From: Panulirus ornatus
Lineage: Eukaryota; Arthropoda; Malacostraca; Decapoda; Palinuridae
Direction: 5' to 3'
DNA: 64,000 nucleotides
Assembly: GCF_036320965.1 (NCBI RefSeq)
Contig: NC_092231.1
Coordinates: 1,725,197 to 1,789,196 of the forward strand
Shown: piece by piece, positions 1-12,821 of the stretch
How positions within the stretch are numbered: the first letter of the stretch is position 1
How the letters are laid out: each line of letters starts with the position of its first letter
The notes under the pieces: model-generated
Databases searched by the model: none
Told to the model about the DNA's origin: nothing
The model's input: the letters and a program-made list of their open reading frames with translations, nothing else
Translations under genes and position numbers: made by a program

Positions 1-66
1 TGGGTGCGCGTGGAAGACTGGCTTTTGTCCAGTCTGGCCACAGTGTCCAGGTTACGCCCTAGTGCG

Positions 67-89
67 CCCCCCCCCCCCCCCCCCCCACC

Positions 90-148
<59 letters not shown>
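67..148. repeat. Poly-C, (CCCA)n and (CA)n compound tract
   Basis: Twenty C residues, then CCCA units, then about 24 CA units. Confidence 0.97.
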
Positions 149-150
<2 letters not shown>

Positions 151-166
151 CGTGCATGTTAACTTC

Positions 167-290
167 CTTGAGCACGATGATACGAAGGGTCAGGTCATCA
201 TAACTCGAGGGTCGCACCGTCGTACTCAAGGGTCGTACAGTTTTCCTGAAAGGTTGCACAGTCGCTCTCATGGGTCGCCCTCGTACTTGA
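167..290. mobile_element. Palindromic element copy (mostly right arm)
   Basis: CTTGAGCACGATGATACGAA leads into AGGGTCAGGTCATCAT and four right-arm words (GAGGGTCGCACCGTCGTACT and variants). The central core is partly deleted. Confidence 0.6.
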
Positions 291-292
291 TT

Positions 293-2457
293 TAGCTACG
301 ACTGATTATTATTTGGTGGTTTGAAATAACTTGATTGTTGTGTGTGGGGAGAGGTGAGTGCCTGGACGCTCTCACCAGCCGGGTGGGAGTACAGCACAGT
401 GCTTCTTCAAGCTGGGGTGTCGGGCGTTAGCTGCGCACAGCATGGTAAGCTGTCGCAGCTTTACTCCTTAATGATTGTTGTGGGAACCCTGGTCTGGGGT
501 TCATACTTATTGAGAGGCCTTGCAACTTGAGCCTTGGATGGGTGGAGCGCCTCGTTGAAGACTTACAACACGGATATAGAACTACCCCTGGCTGTGAATG
601 CATGGCCAGGCCAGGCCGTCGTACCCAAGGGTCATGCTTAAGGAGTCCCGACTGCCACCATCGGTAGAGTCTGTGGAAGGTGTGGTGCACGCCTGGCCCT
701 CCCCGAGTGAGGTGTGGTAGTAGGAGATCACGACGGAAACAGACGCGTCAGGGGGTAATACTGTGGCCAAGTTAGTATCCATATCTGGTGCCGGGGTTGA
801 AAGAAACATTCATATTTGAATTGTACTGTAGAGAACGCTCAGCTACCTTGTCTCCATCTTAATGGTAGATTTGAATTTTGTTTTTGATTTAATTACTAAT
901 TAGTTGATACGTGCATTATTTCGTTGCAATGTTAACCATGAAAGAGAATGTAAAACGTATGTGTGTGTGTGTTTGTTTGTTGTGAATATAGTGATTAAAG
1001 CGAGTCTCTCCCACGCCTGTGTGTGATGTCATGAGGGGTTTTATGCAGGAGAAGGGGAGGAGGAATGGCGAGGTCGGGTTGCTACACAAACAAATCTCTG
1101 CATCTGGCTCATAACACGGGTGGTACTGGGGTAGGGGTGGGAGGCACAGGAGCCAGACACAGTACTTCATCTGCTGGTGTTGTAGTCGTACTGGCCAGGG
1201 TGTTGTGTTACTCTTCTCCAGCACCAGATGGTGGTCATGCCCTGGGTGAGGGCTGTCCTCTTGACACATTCCATCCACAGGTGGAGGGAGAAAGGTGGGT
1301 AAGCAGGCAACCCTGATCTCCTGACTCCGGGAGGGGGGGGGGGGATAAGGTCCTCTCAGGTACGTCGACTAGCGACGTTCGTACCCCTGATCCCCGTGAG
1401 GTAACAAGGTGATCACCCACGGCCAAGAGTGATGGTTGAGGAGGTAGTTAATTAGTTACCCGTCGTGAAGCGGGTGCACATTCCGTGGGTGAAGGTGGTG
1501 CCTTCATTGTAGCATTCCTCCCGCGCGCACGGAGAAAGGCAACCCTGTTCTACTAACTTGTTAGGGGACGTTAGGGGGTCCTTTAGGTACGTCGATTTCT
1601 CAACGTTCGTCCCCATCGTCCGTACCCGGAGCAGCGCACGCACGCTCGCTCGGCTCCACCCCTGACCCAAGCTTGGATCACGTAGTCTTATCCTAGATGA
1701 TGTTAGAATTGCTAAATGGTTTGCATCTGTGACCCGCGCCTTGTTTGTGGTTCGTATCCCCCACACTCATGTTGGCCCGGCGCTTCACCTGTCATCAGAC
1801 GTTGATGCAGACAAATCGTTTCCAAGTGATACAAAGGTATGATAATCCCGTCTTAAGCAATATGGTAATCCTGTCTTTAGAGTAGGTCTCGAGACTTGAG
1901 ACGCACATGAGGAAACTTTTCCTCTGGGCTGCAGAAGATAGTGTGGCGACCCACCGTCGCTCTGATATCATGCTTCCCAACGGAGACAGTTTATAGCCAC
2001 TTGTGTACCTGACGTGTGCACACTGATATGATCGTGTACAGAACACCAGGAACAGACGTCACCATTATCATGTTATGCACAACAGATATATGATGGTACG
2101 AGTTTTCTCTCGGTAAGAACAAAACAGAGTGAGTATTGCATTTATTGCCATACGAGAGACTCTGAACTGATGATGACGCTTCTGAAGGTAACTACACTTG
2201 ACCTACTGGATGACCACCAGATAACATTCCTCCACTCAAAACGGACAATATGATGCAGTTAATGAGGTGTACTGCTGCAGACGTTTATCTCATTCCACAA
2301 TTTGTTCAAAATGAGCTCAACATGAACTTCTGTGTTCAACCCATTCTGTTTGTGATGGGGAATGGCAAGGTTTTGGAGAGTCTTGGGCCCCGCGTGTTTA
2401 AAGTGGTCTATCTTTTTGTGGTTATGACACCTTTGGATTTCATAGGTTGCATTCTAC
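293..2457. other. No gene recognised
   Basis: Mixed-composition sequence with only short chance frames. GTCGTACCCAAGGGTCATGC at 619-638 is a weak trace of the palindromic family. A TG tract lies at about 959-972. Confidence 0.6.
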
Positions 2458-2461
2458 ATAG

Positions 2462-2777
2462 TGTTACGAACTCAATACTTGTTGGGGAAGGTCGCCAGTA
2501 ACATATATGTTACAAATACTATACCGATCCTTGTCTATGCAAGGACGTTAGATTGGTTAGGTTGCACAACTCAGGATAACACTATCTAAAAGTTATGGGA
2601 TTAAGACAGACCAACAACATCAGAATTACTAAGACAATTAACACGGTCAGGGAAGTGAGGTCCGAGCCGATAGCAACAACGCCCTACAGAAAGGCACACC
2701 ATACACATATACGAACATGTGGACACACACACACACACACACACACCACACACACACACACACACGAGTTCGTAACA
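2462..2777 (+). mobile_element. Short internally deleted copy of the TGTTACGAA...TTCGTAACA element
   Basis: It begins TGTTACGAACTC and ends GAGTTCGTAACA, a perfect 12-bp inverted terminus. It is flanked by ATAG on both sides (2458-2461 and 2778-2781), a 4-bp target duplication. The first ~130 bp (GGTCGCCAGTAACATA, CAAGGACGTTA, CACAACTCAGGATAAC blocks) and the last ~100 bp match 19825-20756, but the ~600-bp middle with the TATA box is missing. A CA tract (2721-2765) sits near its right end. Confidence 0.8.
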
Positions 2778-2781
2778 ATAG

Positions 2782-3530
2782 TCTTCCATGCCTGTCGTGC
2801 CTGCACGATGTCATTTCCGAAAGTAAGTTGGCAAAGACTGAAATATCCTTGTTCCATTCTCTGGAATGTAGATGTGCTGTATTTCAATTTCCATATGAAA
2901 TGTCTTTGGAGACATGATGCCCCGTTCAAGCTCACTGATTATATTCAGATTATTCGTGTGTGACAGACGGGGAGACTGCTGTATTACACAAATCAGAAGG
3001 GTCACAATTGCAGTAAAAGAAATCTTCGAAGGTGTCCGGGCCAAGAATTCGTCAGTGCTTACAATCTGTAGGTAAACAAGGTTAACAACACACAGATGGA
3101 GGAATTAAAGAAGTCGTTGGACAGAGAGTTCTACGTAGGCCTGAGGGCCGCGCCCTCGCACAGCCTGACTGAAACGTGGAGGATCAATGCATTTCGGTGC
3201 TAAACCCAGCCGTGTGGGGGAGGGAAACCTGAATTAGTTAATGCATGTGATAGTTTGGTTGAGAAGTTGGGTCATAAGTTTGTTCCTTCACAGTTTATTA
3301 ACACCCGATTTAGACTTACGTTGAAGTTCCATGTTGATGGATCCAGAAATGAGAGAGAGAGGTATTGACTTCAGTTCAAGTGAAGGGGTCGGCTCCTTCC
3401 AGCTGGGGCTCCTTAGGACGACCTCTGCGTTGTGTTGTCGTACGTTCGGTAACACATGTGAACCATCTAGTTATATGGCAAGACTCCCTGAGCACGACGG
3501 TATGACTGCCTGACCCACAGGAGTCAGATC
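2782..3530. other. No gene recognised
   Basis: Unique-looking sequence. GAGCACGACGGTATGACTGC at 3490 is a possible arm word of the palindromic family. Confidence 0.6.
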
Positions 3531-3670
3531 ATTTATATCCCCTGAGGTAATGCGGGTCAGGACTCGGGTCATTATATCCCCTGAGGCAATGCGGGTCAGG
3601 ACTCGGGTCATTATATTCCCTGGGACAATGCGTGTCAGGACTCGGGTCATTATATCCCGTGGGACAATTA
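3531..3670. repeat. 39-bp minisatellite, ~3.6 units
   Basis: Units contain ATTATATCCCCTGAGGCAAT then GCGGGTCAGGACTCGGGTC, starting near 3531, 3571, 3610 and 3649. Confidence 0.85.
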
Positions 3671-4200
3671 ATCTAATTGGCTGTTTAATTGAGACACTAG
3701 CGGCTGATGCTGGCAGCAGAGGACCATAGTGTACGGTGGGCGGGTTATCCGCGTGCATCACCACGCCTCGCCTCCTCTCCTGCTGGTATATAACAGGTCC
3801 GACTGGCTCAGCAACGTCCGGCGTGTGGGGTACACCACCACACCACTGGGGGTGACCAGAGGGGACCGACTCCTTGTGGTTGGGCCCCGGGCTGGGTCCG
3901 TGGGGGAGCCCCTACCTCACTGGCGCCACCAGTGAACCAAATAATGGTTCAAACAAGAAAACAGAAAACAAAGAAAGTCGAAAAGTGGACTAACACGAAA
4001 GAAAATAACAGAAATGTATATCGAAGGAATGTGTAGGAAGCAGAGTAAAGGAAAGAGGAAAGATATTGAAAGAATGTGAAGGAAGCAGGAGAAAGACAGA
4101 ATGGAAGGAGGAGAGAGAGGCACATGGTGATGGCGGCTGCCTCCCGACAACAATGCAGATTGCCTCCACTAACGAGGCATGAGATCCTCCAACCACACAA

Positions 4201-4213
4201 CCCCCCCCCCCCC

Positions 4214-4288
<75 letters not shown>
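4201..4288. repeat. Poly-C plus (CT)n
   Basis: Fourteen C residues followed by about 73 bp of CT with one CCT interruption. Confidence 0.97.
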
Positions 4289-4293
<5 letters not shown>

Positions 4294-4521
4294 TTCTCTT
4301 CTCTTCCCTCACAGTTAGCTGCATTACTTCGCTCACCCAGATTGCCCAGAATATCGGGACAGATACCCAGCAATATCTGGAGATTAACATTGCACATATA
4401 GATATTCCAATCTTCAGTCTGTACATACGTGGCAAGAAAATGTTACTCGTTTTCTGCTTATTTGCCCTGATGGGCGAGTGGAGACTGAATGATAACCTCT
4501 TCAGCACTTTAGGTCTTTGGG

Positions 4522-4602
4522 TATGATGGTCTGGCCTTTGACCCGATCCTTAAGGTCAGGTCATCATGCCCTTGGGTCGTGTCTTCATCTAGGGTTCAAG
4601 TT
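4522..4602. mobile_element. Palindromic element core copy
   Basis: ATGATGGTCTGGCCTTTGAC, then CCGATCCTTAAGGTCAGGTC, then ATCATGCCCTTGGGTCGTG. The self-complementary core is clear and the arms are short. Confidence 0.6.
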
Positions 4603-4609
4603 TGGTTGT

Positions 4610-4672
4610 AATGATAATAATAATAATGATAATAATGATTAATAGTAATAATAATTAATGATAATAATAATC
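4610..4672. repeat. Imperfect (AAT)n tract
   Basis: AATAATGATAATAATAATT-type units. Confidence 0.9.
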
Positions 4673-5028
4673 TTTAATTGACATCGCCTGAGAATGGCTT
4701 AAACTGCTTATGTGACGCCTTGATAGTACCATTAATCAGATGACCTTGCTGAGGTCCTCACCCAACCCAGGTGCAACACATGGATTAATGACACGTCTCC
4801 CCACAGGTACGTTGTTCACCCCTGGCTTCCCACCTGACACCTGTGTGTGAGTATACTTTGTACCCATTTTGTAACGGACACTGTACTCCAGATGAACAAC
4901 ACATTACACTGGTTCTACAGCACCTGTGTTATAGCTTTGGTATGATTACCATGTGTGTGTTACGGGGAGGAAGTTCTACACTCGTGTTGCCCCGTCCCAT
5001 GACCTTGTGCATATGAAACGTCTTTAGA

Positions 5029-5112
5029 CCAGGATTCGAACCTATGGGGCTTCGACCCCCGGAGACTAACGCGTGCGGACTCATGGTCAGTAATGCTACA
5101 CCACAGAGGCCT
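5029..5112 (-). mobile_element. tRNA-derived SINE head
   Basis: On the minus strand it reads GCCTCTGTGGTGTAGCATTA, then GGTTCGAATCCTGGTCTAAA (perfect box B, 5033-5043). It is followed by a TTTCATATGCAC tail, resembling the GTTCATATGCATT tail of the SINE at 59144. The acceptor stem is not complementary and the spacing is too long for a simple tRNA. Confidence 0.6.
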
Positions 5113-6600
5113 GTGTGTGATTACGTATTTGTACTGTATAGAGGAGTTTACACTCTTATAGGTATGCTGTCAGCATTAACCATATCCCAGTTCGTGTATT
5201 TGTACACAGTTCATCAGTGTATCCACTTTTTAGCTAAGAAGGTCAGGATAACATCAGTTGGCCTCAGTCAGTCAGTCATGTATTTTTCCTTATCAGCTGG
5301 ACTGGTCTTGTCTGGAGCGAGAAGTTACTGTTCTGGTCCTGTGGTCAGCGGTGGTGATGGCATTTACCTCTCGATCCAGGTGACTGACTGTGTGTGTCAG
5401 GCTTTCCTGAATATACGATTTATATCTTCCATCATATCTCACGTGCCAGAAGTGTCTTGGGTTGTGACAGAACTAGATGATAGGTGGATAGACCGAGGCG
5501 AGGTCTGTAGCCTGATTGCTGCCAGTTATTGGGAAGTTAATCACATATACACAACCGTGTCGCGTTCGTCTCTTGAGGCAGACATCCCCTTGTGATGATG
5601 GTGGATGATGAGCTGTAATGTCTTGGTCGGAAGTGTGTAGCGTAGATGGGAAGGATATCTAACTAGACCTGATGGTCTGTGATGATTTTATCTGCCGGAG
5701 CACAATAATAGCATCTTAACATTCCTGATCTGTATAGCTAGGGCCAGGATCACAAAGCAGGAGGCTCCTCCCCACCCACCCCTATAGATGGAAAGGGGAT
5801 AGTAAAGCAGAAGGCTGCTCCCCGCCCCCTTCCCTGGGGTGTCCGACACATCAGCCGGCAGTACAATAACTATGACGGAAGATGTGGAATACAGAGAACA
5901 CAGTGTAATGATGTGGGAATGTTATAAGATGGACGGTAGGAAAACATTTGTATCAAATCACAGCTCTTGCTATGTTCCCCTGTTTCTACAAGTATTATTT
6001 ACACTACTATTCTCGTGAGCTGACTGCATGGTCCCTCCCTCTACGCCTGGATTCGCAACCCGCATCTGGCTGCTGCTTCCCACAGTTTGTGTGTGGAGAC
6101 CAGCCACTCGAGCATTGACCGTATGATACCTCCTCCTTCCCTCGAACAGCTAAGATGTGAAATGGTCTTCATTCGACTTTCCCTCATAGTATAAACTCTG
6201 AGTCTGGGCCACGAACGCCCGCGGAGCCCTGATTAATTTTCTTTATCTCGCTTTATCTCCCTCACCCGAGATGACCTTTGACTTGGGCATGTTTTGCCTC
6301 CGTCTTGTCGGTCACTGTATGAAAAAAAAGAAGTTGAAATGTGTTATTATGATTCTTGAGCAGGTTTACTGTCTGATGATTAATATCACGAAAGTATTTA
6401 TTTCTGTCATGTATTGATAAACCTCGTCCTTGACAACATCTGGTGGTGGTTGGTGCCACAGTTCTGTAACTATGCATCGGGAGATGTTGATATATGTGGC
6501 TGGTGAGGATGATGTACACACCTGAATGTTCAGAGGACTCCAAGACCGTGAGCCGCCCATACAGGAGGAGAGAATTTGGACAGGTGTTTGCTGACGGGTG
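5113..6600. other. No gene recognised; one 183-codon open frame
   Basis: A plus-strand frame runs 5044-5595 but begins inside the SINE head and shows no known domain. A ~65-bp imperfect duplication (AAAGCAGGAGGCTCCTCCCC / AAAGCAGAAGGCTGCTCCCC) lies at 5753-5840. Confidence 0.55.
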
Positions 6601-6962
6601 GATGATGTGTGGTGGGCGGGTGCTGACACACATTATTAGTAGGTGGGTGGTGAGTGGGTGCCGACCCACATTAGTAGGTGGGTGATGTTTACCCTTCGAC
6701 TTTAGGTGGGCGGGATGGATGGAGTGGTTGGGTTGGGTGGGTGGGTGCTGGCCCAGAGATTAGGTGGGTCTATTGTAGGCAGGTGTTGGCCCAGAGATGT
6801 AGGTGGGCTGTTGGGTGGGTGGGTGCTGGCCCACAGATGTATAAGGGCGACTAATTGGGTTGGATGGGCGCTGGCCTAGAGAGGTAGGTGGGCGGTTGAG
6901 TGGGGTGGGTGGGTACTGGCCCAGAGATGTAGGTGGGCGGCTGTGGGTGGGGTGGGTGCTGG
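6600..6962. repeat. G/T-rich minisatellite
   Basis: Repeated GGTGGGTGGGTGCTGGCCCA and GAGATGTAGGTGGGCGG blocks with units of roughly 50-65 bp. The proline/threonine-rich minus-strand frames are by-products. Confidence 0.8.
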
Positions 6963-7116
6963 AGCTTGCGTAAACCTGACTCAGACCGGCCGCCCCACAG
7001 TATTGCCGGAGCATTTTTACCAACAAACCGGTCTGCTCGTAGCTCAGGTTCCGCGCAAACTGGGGCGGGGCAGCCCGCTGCCTCCCCGGCCTGACCTGGC
7101 CTCCAGCCATGCTGAC

Positions 7117-7119
<3 letters not shown>

Positions 7120-7178
<59 letters not shown>
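7120..7178. repeat. (GA)n tract
   Basis: About 59 bp of uninterrupted GA. Confidence 0.97.
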
Positions 7179-7179
<1 letters not shown>

Positions 7180-9329
7180 GTATGGTGGCGAGATTGAAGG
7201 CATTATTATATGTCAGGTCTTTGACCGGAAGATCAGAGACCAGGCCAGCATCAATAACCCAAAGGGTCGTAGCCTTAATATTCAACATTTAATGAAACGC
7301 GTCCTGTATAGAATATCATTAAAAACTTCATAGTATATGGTCAGCTTTGAGTGACTAGAAGCTTTCGTAGTTTGGCACAACATAGGCCACCTTCACCTCC
7401 TGTCATGTGAGATCCCTTGTCCCCGAGTTGCAGGTTGTGCGTCACAGTCGCGTCAGACCAGACCACCATCCGGAGTGGAAGAGCCTCATTGCAGACGTTG
7501 TGAACGTCGTCAATAATCGGTAAACTACCGCCTCGGTATTTTTATAAAGACTGTAACATCACATCCCCTTCACCCATTTTTCATTAGATCATCTCTGTGT
7601 ATTATGATATTAGCTACATCCTGACGCTGGACTAACAAAGTGGGCCACAAAAATAGCGATTGTGTTACATTGTAACGATAGGACTCGCATCTCGCTTTCG
7701 TCAAATATGGCGGATCGTTAAGTTGCATATATGACGTCATTTCCCATATAGATAATGTCCGGTTAGAAGATCAGCGACGCGTCTCAACAGGGTTGGATAC
7801 TTTATTCATCAGATGGGAATAACACCACGTAGAGTGTGTTCTTTGCCCTCTCTCCACGTAACATTGGAGTTTATACATCCAAGAACGGAAGTCCAGTGTT
7901 AGGTAATACACTGGGGAAAGCCTGGAGTACACAATGCCTGCCCACATCAAACACAGATAAGAGATTACCTACCTCGCTGACGCCCCACACCATCACTTTA
8001 GCCACCTACTGAAAAAAGGTGTAGCGCAACACTACCAGGATTTTTCCCGATGTTGCGCGACATTTGTTATCTACGAAATGTATGACAACGGAACAAGTGC
8101 GAATGCGAAAATACAGCGGAGTGGAGGCACATGGAAAATTGATGTCAACGAAACAGATGCGCTTGGAAAAAAGATGGCTATACGACAGATGCGCATTCGA
8201 ATTAAATGACTCTGGAACATATTCACAGGCCGCATAGGTTAGTGTCGTAAGGTTCCGGTACTTTATTGCGCTCCTAATGTTTGGCCCTGTAGGCTCTTGA
8301 CGCATCTTGCTCAGTATATGGCGCATTACGGCAGGTCACTTAATTCGCACAGGTCAGAAACTTCGCTTGACACTGAACTGATATACATTCCATGAGGGCC
8401 ATTTAGAGGTGTTGAATTTGTATAGCTACGAAAAGAGAAGGTTGAGATAATTCAAGTATTCAGGATTATCAAAAACCTTTGACTATCTCGGTTTAAGCTT
8501 GATGTTTTAAGTAAAGTCTTAATGATTTCACCTTCAGTAATAGTCACATTGTTTTTTAAGACGGCCTGGGGAAGGTGGCGGACCATTTGAGGACAGTGGG
8601 ATTCCATAAAGGGATCCTGAAGCGGCAGGAGCAAGGACGGATGTCCTGTATTTGGTCGTCGTCTGCAACACTCAGGCGGACCACTCTCGTCGTCGTGTAC
8701 CCGCGTCGAGAAGTTTTGATCCTGGAAAACCTTATTGTAAATCTTGTGTTGATGTAGTACATGAGAGTTGCATAAAAGAAGAGTGAGTTTGATCGTAGGT
8801 ACATTGCTACGGCGTACATTTATCTGTTGTAGTGTTCTTTGAGGTCAGGGGTCAAAGTAGGCGAGGTTGAGGACATAAGCCATGATGCTCACTGTTGCCT
8901 AGGCTGACGGGAGCACTATTTGTGAGCCCACGTTGGTACTTGCTGCTTTATGGGTATAATTATGCGTACACTGGTGCAGTAGGTGTGCGCTTGGTGGGTG
9001 CTGTGGTGCATACCAAGTGACGGATGGATTGGCTGTCTTTTGAAATACCACTGGATGCAGCAGTGACACATACCAAGGAACGCTGGACGGCGGGAGTGGA
9101 GGTAGATTGGACTCTGACAGTGTGGGGGAGAGTCCGGGGATCCTACTTCCATTTCAGGTAGTAGAGTCGGGGAGGGGATCCAGGAGTGAAATTGTAACAC
9201 TGAAAAGACGATTGCTCTCAGGACTTTGCGTTTAACACTTTTTTTTTTTATGAGAATCGCAGAATTACTGTAGGCCTTGACCTCTTAATAACCTAACTGG
9301 ACAGATGAACAACATGACATTTCTGCCGG

Positions 9330-9385
9330 GGTTAGAAGACATGAGAAACCATCGTAAGGTAAGACCCCAGAGGGAAACATTGTAA
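9330..9385 (+). repeat. Family 2 unit fragment
   Basis: GGGGTTAGAAGACATGAGAA followed by ACCATCGTAAGGTAAGACCC matches one unit of the array at 27385-27545. Confidence 0.5.
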
Positions 9386-10170
9386 GTTAATACTCCAAGT
9401 TAAGGCAGGACATATATGGAGACCAGATGAATTGATAGTTCGCGCACTTCCAGTGGATTGGAACTTGGGGTAGATGTAGCGATATGTTCGTCAGGTGACT
9501 CCAGGAAAGGTTAGATCCTCTGGTGAGGAGACTGGAGCCTGTCTGCACGTCTGCTGATCCTACACAATATATGAAATGGTGTCAGAAATACATTCCCTCC
9601 CGTACATCGTTGATGCACGCAGGTTTAAGACAGCAGTTAACCTGCCTCGCCTCGTGATTTACGATATGTTCTCCCGAGCAGAAATTAATTGCATCATCGG
9701 CTCCTTGGTCACACTCTCACACCGCTAGAAAAAGTGATCTGGGGTTTATGGTCTTGGTCGAGCATGTGTAGTGCAGAGTTACCCTGGGGAGAGGCCAGCC
9801 AGACGATGTACAGGGAGGGGCACAGGTGGTGGCAGGCAGGCAGAGAGGGATTCATTGGAGAGGGAGGCAGGCAGAAAAGGATAAATTTGAGGGTTGAGGC
9901 AGGCTGAGAGGGGCGAGAGTATGAGCGTGGTGATGAAGACGGAGGGAGGTAAGTGGGAAGGTGGGAGGAGAGAGGAGGGAAGGGGAGGATGTTTGAATAT
10001 ATTATCATGCATGTGGGGGAGACTGTGGCAGAACCCGCCCCACACCCACACAACTGTTCTTACTTGTAACAGAAACATTAGTGACACAGTCTGTTAGATT
10101 TCCACCAGACGCTTCTAGTAACGTGGAATATATGTCTAGTTTGTGGGAGAGAATTACTTTTGTAAGAAGA

Positions 10171-10195
10171 TGTGTGTGTGTGTGTGTGTGTGTGT
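10171..10195. repeat. (TG)n tract
   Basis: Twelve TG units. Confidence 0.95.
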
Positions 10196-11196
10196 TATTG
10201 AAGGACGGAGGTGGAGGAAGAAGTTCCGAGATCTGGGGAGAAGAATGGAAAAAAAAAATGATGTGCCTCCAAGCGTGGCGGTGGATAGGAGGCAGAGAGT
10301 GGGTCACAGGGTGAGAGGGCGGGAATCAGTTGTGAGAGGGTGTGTTTTTAAGGTTGGCCAGAGGTGGGGATGTGGTTATCGACCTTGTGTACCAGGCGGG
10401 CCAACACAGTAACATTCCTCCACTCTCCCACCAGTGCCCCTAACCCTTCACATATGTCTAGAAACAGGCGCCTCATCCACTCTCCCACCAGCTACCCTCG
10501 CCGAACAGTTATGACCAGTGAGAGGCAGCAGCACCTCCACTGTCTGAGGGCCACATCCCCCTTCTCCAACATTGACATTGTGTCATATGCCACAGAGCAA
10601 CACGTGTAAGCCCTTCCTGAGGTGCCTGGGTAAGTTAGGGGAAGGTGAAGTTATGTTATGATGACCTACCGGAGGAAATGGATCTGGGTAAGACTAAAGA
10701 GGAACCCAAAGTGTTAGTTGAGATCATATAAGACTGGATTGTGGAAGCAGGATTGTGGTATGTATGTAGATATGGTCTGCTAGAACACCTGAAATGGACG
10801 CTGCAGGTGATCTGTGTGTCTGTTTCCTGCATGATCCTCTCAGTGTCGTTCCTGCATCCTGCTTGTGCCCCGGCACATGCCGCTGGGAGATTCTCGCCCA
10901 TTTTTAGTGGTCGACCTCGTCTTCGCCCGAATGGCGTCTTGGCGCTCGCTAACACGACGTTTTCTGTCGTATTTTTATCTTCAGATTTATGGCAAATTGA
11001 TATCTGCTTTTTGGAAGTCTGGTGGCGGGAGGGGGAGGTTGGGGCACTTAGTTCCCTGTTTGTCAGGTTTTATCTTCATTTTGGTATGGAAATGACTGGC
11101 TCTGGCAGAAGCTTGCCCGTCCTCGTATATATTTTAGCAGTGTTGCGAGCGGTGGAGATTATTTTGTCCCGGTTAATAGCCGCTTCTGTTGCTGCA

Positions 11197-12370
11197 CAGG
11201 GGCGTATCTAGAGGAAGTAGCGCTTATGGCAAGCACTGAAATTACGCCCCTGGCTTTATTAAAAATGTACATACAGTGGATGTATATAAGATGTATATAG
11301 TTTAATTATAAACTGTTGAGGAGTTAGACCAAACTTAAATTTATATAAACTCTTAAAGACTTAATTAAAGTTACTTATTTGATCAAAATTTTTGGCATTT
11401 TTCTCAGAAAAATAGATTCTGTAAAGATTTAATAAAAGAAGTATTTTTCCTGCTGAATACAAATCTGGTGTTAAAATATCGTTTAGTCGTCTTTATAACA
11501 TTCAATTAAGCTGTTAAATGAAGTCAGTTTCAAAATATTTTCTGCTTTCATCGTGCTTATTGGGTATGTATCGGTGACTGAGAGCATTTCGATATATTTT
11601 TCATGATTATTTCAAGTATAGAAGTGTTTGAATATTTCATCTTTCAATTTTGAAACAAAAAGTTTTTTGAGCTAAAAAGTACCCTGAACTATTACCTTCA
11701 ATTTTTGGTATTTTTCTCAGAAAAAAGATTTCCTTTAAAGACTCGTTATAAGAAGTTTATTTCAAGCTGAATACAGATATGGTGTTGAAATAACATTTAC
11801 AGTCATCATAATGACAATTAAGCTGTTAAATCAAGTCGATTTTAAACTATTTGTGCTCCATTGCATCGTATGTAATGAGTATGTATGAGAGGATTATGAT
11901 ATATTTCCCATGATTATTTCAAGTATAGAAGAGTTTGAATATCTTATCTTTTACTTTTGAATAAGTATTTTGAGCTAAAGAATACCCCTAACTATTCAGG
12001 GGAGTATCTAGGGGAAACAGCGCCTATGGCAAGCTCTGAAATTGCGCCCCTGGCTTGATATAGAAATGTACATACAGTGGATGTACATACAAATATATAC
12101 AGTGTAATTATAAACTGTTGAAGAGTTATGCCACACTAAATTTATATAAATTCTTAATGACTTAGTTAAAGATTTGTATGATCAAAATTGTAACGTAGAA
12201 GCAGTAATACAACTGATAGCAGCAAAATATAACAAGTTGAAAAGTAGGCGAGTTTCTTTTTTATCTCACAAAACCAAACCGTTAAAACTGTTACTCTGGT
12301 AGCACATGTCAAAAAACAAACCTGTTGAGTGACGTCCAGGGCACCTGCCATACCCTAAGATACGCCACTG
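11197..12370. mobile_element. Non-autonomous hAT-like element with internal duplication
   Basis: The left end is CAGGGGCGTATCTAGAGG (11197-11214). The right end, on the other strand, is CAGTGGCGTATCTTAGGG (12353-12370), matching at 14 of 18 positions. The flanks are TTGCTGCA (11189-11196) and CTGCTGCA (12371-12378), an 8-bp duplication with one mismatch, as hAT transposases make. The interior is AT-rich, unlike its surroundings, with no long ORF. Inside, block A (11197-~11377) recurs at 11997-~12200 and block B (~11378-11697) recurs at ~11698-11994, giving an A-B-B'-A' order. The segment 11997-12370 could itself be a nested short element. Confidence 0.8.
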
Positions 12371-12786
12371 CTGCTGCACCTTCTTCATCCTGGTCCTGAG
12401 TTGAGGATTGGTGCGACATTAGCAGCAGAGCAGACGGGGCGTTCTCCATCCCTCAACACTCACTCACTGTTATCTCGGCCACGCTCGGCATCCTTTACTG
12501 GTCTCGCGAGCTAATGTTTACATATTTCGTATTTTTCCTTTTTTTCCATGTTGATGATGTAAGGATGTGTGATGATGGCGGCGTTGATATCACGTATCGC
12601 GTCTGATACTGGTTTGGACAGGTGGTGGTGAGTGGGTGGAAGGAAGGGGGGGGTGGGTGATAGTAGTGAAGTCGGCAGTCCTGGGCTGGTGTTCCCTCAC
12701 ACCAGGCACGCTGGCGGCCCCTCCTCCTGCAGTAGGCAAGGGTGGTGAGGCTCTGAAGAGCTGCAACATTTATTACGGAGAATCAC

Positions 12787-12821
12787 CAGCAGCAGCAGTA
12801 GTAGTAGTAGTAGTAGTAGTT
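12787..12821. repeat. (AGC/AGT)n trinucleotide tract
   Basis: Three to four AGC units then about seven AGT units. Confidence 0.92.

Larger units (their letters stand above)
7179..11188. other. No gene recognised
   Basis: Apart from the TG tract at 10171 and the family 2 fragment at 9330, I see only short frames without domains. A plus-strand frame at 10741-11211 ends at the hAT-like element and is not recognised. Confidence 0.55.

Noticed and set aside
5029..5112. Functional tRNA gene
   Set aside because: Box B is perfect, but the length and acceptor complementarity are wrong.
5044..5595. 183-codon membrane-like protein
   Set aside because: It starts inside a SINE, has no recognised domain, and no promoter or splice support. 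Its hydrophobic stretches are compatible with chance in T-rich sequence.
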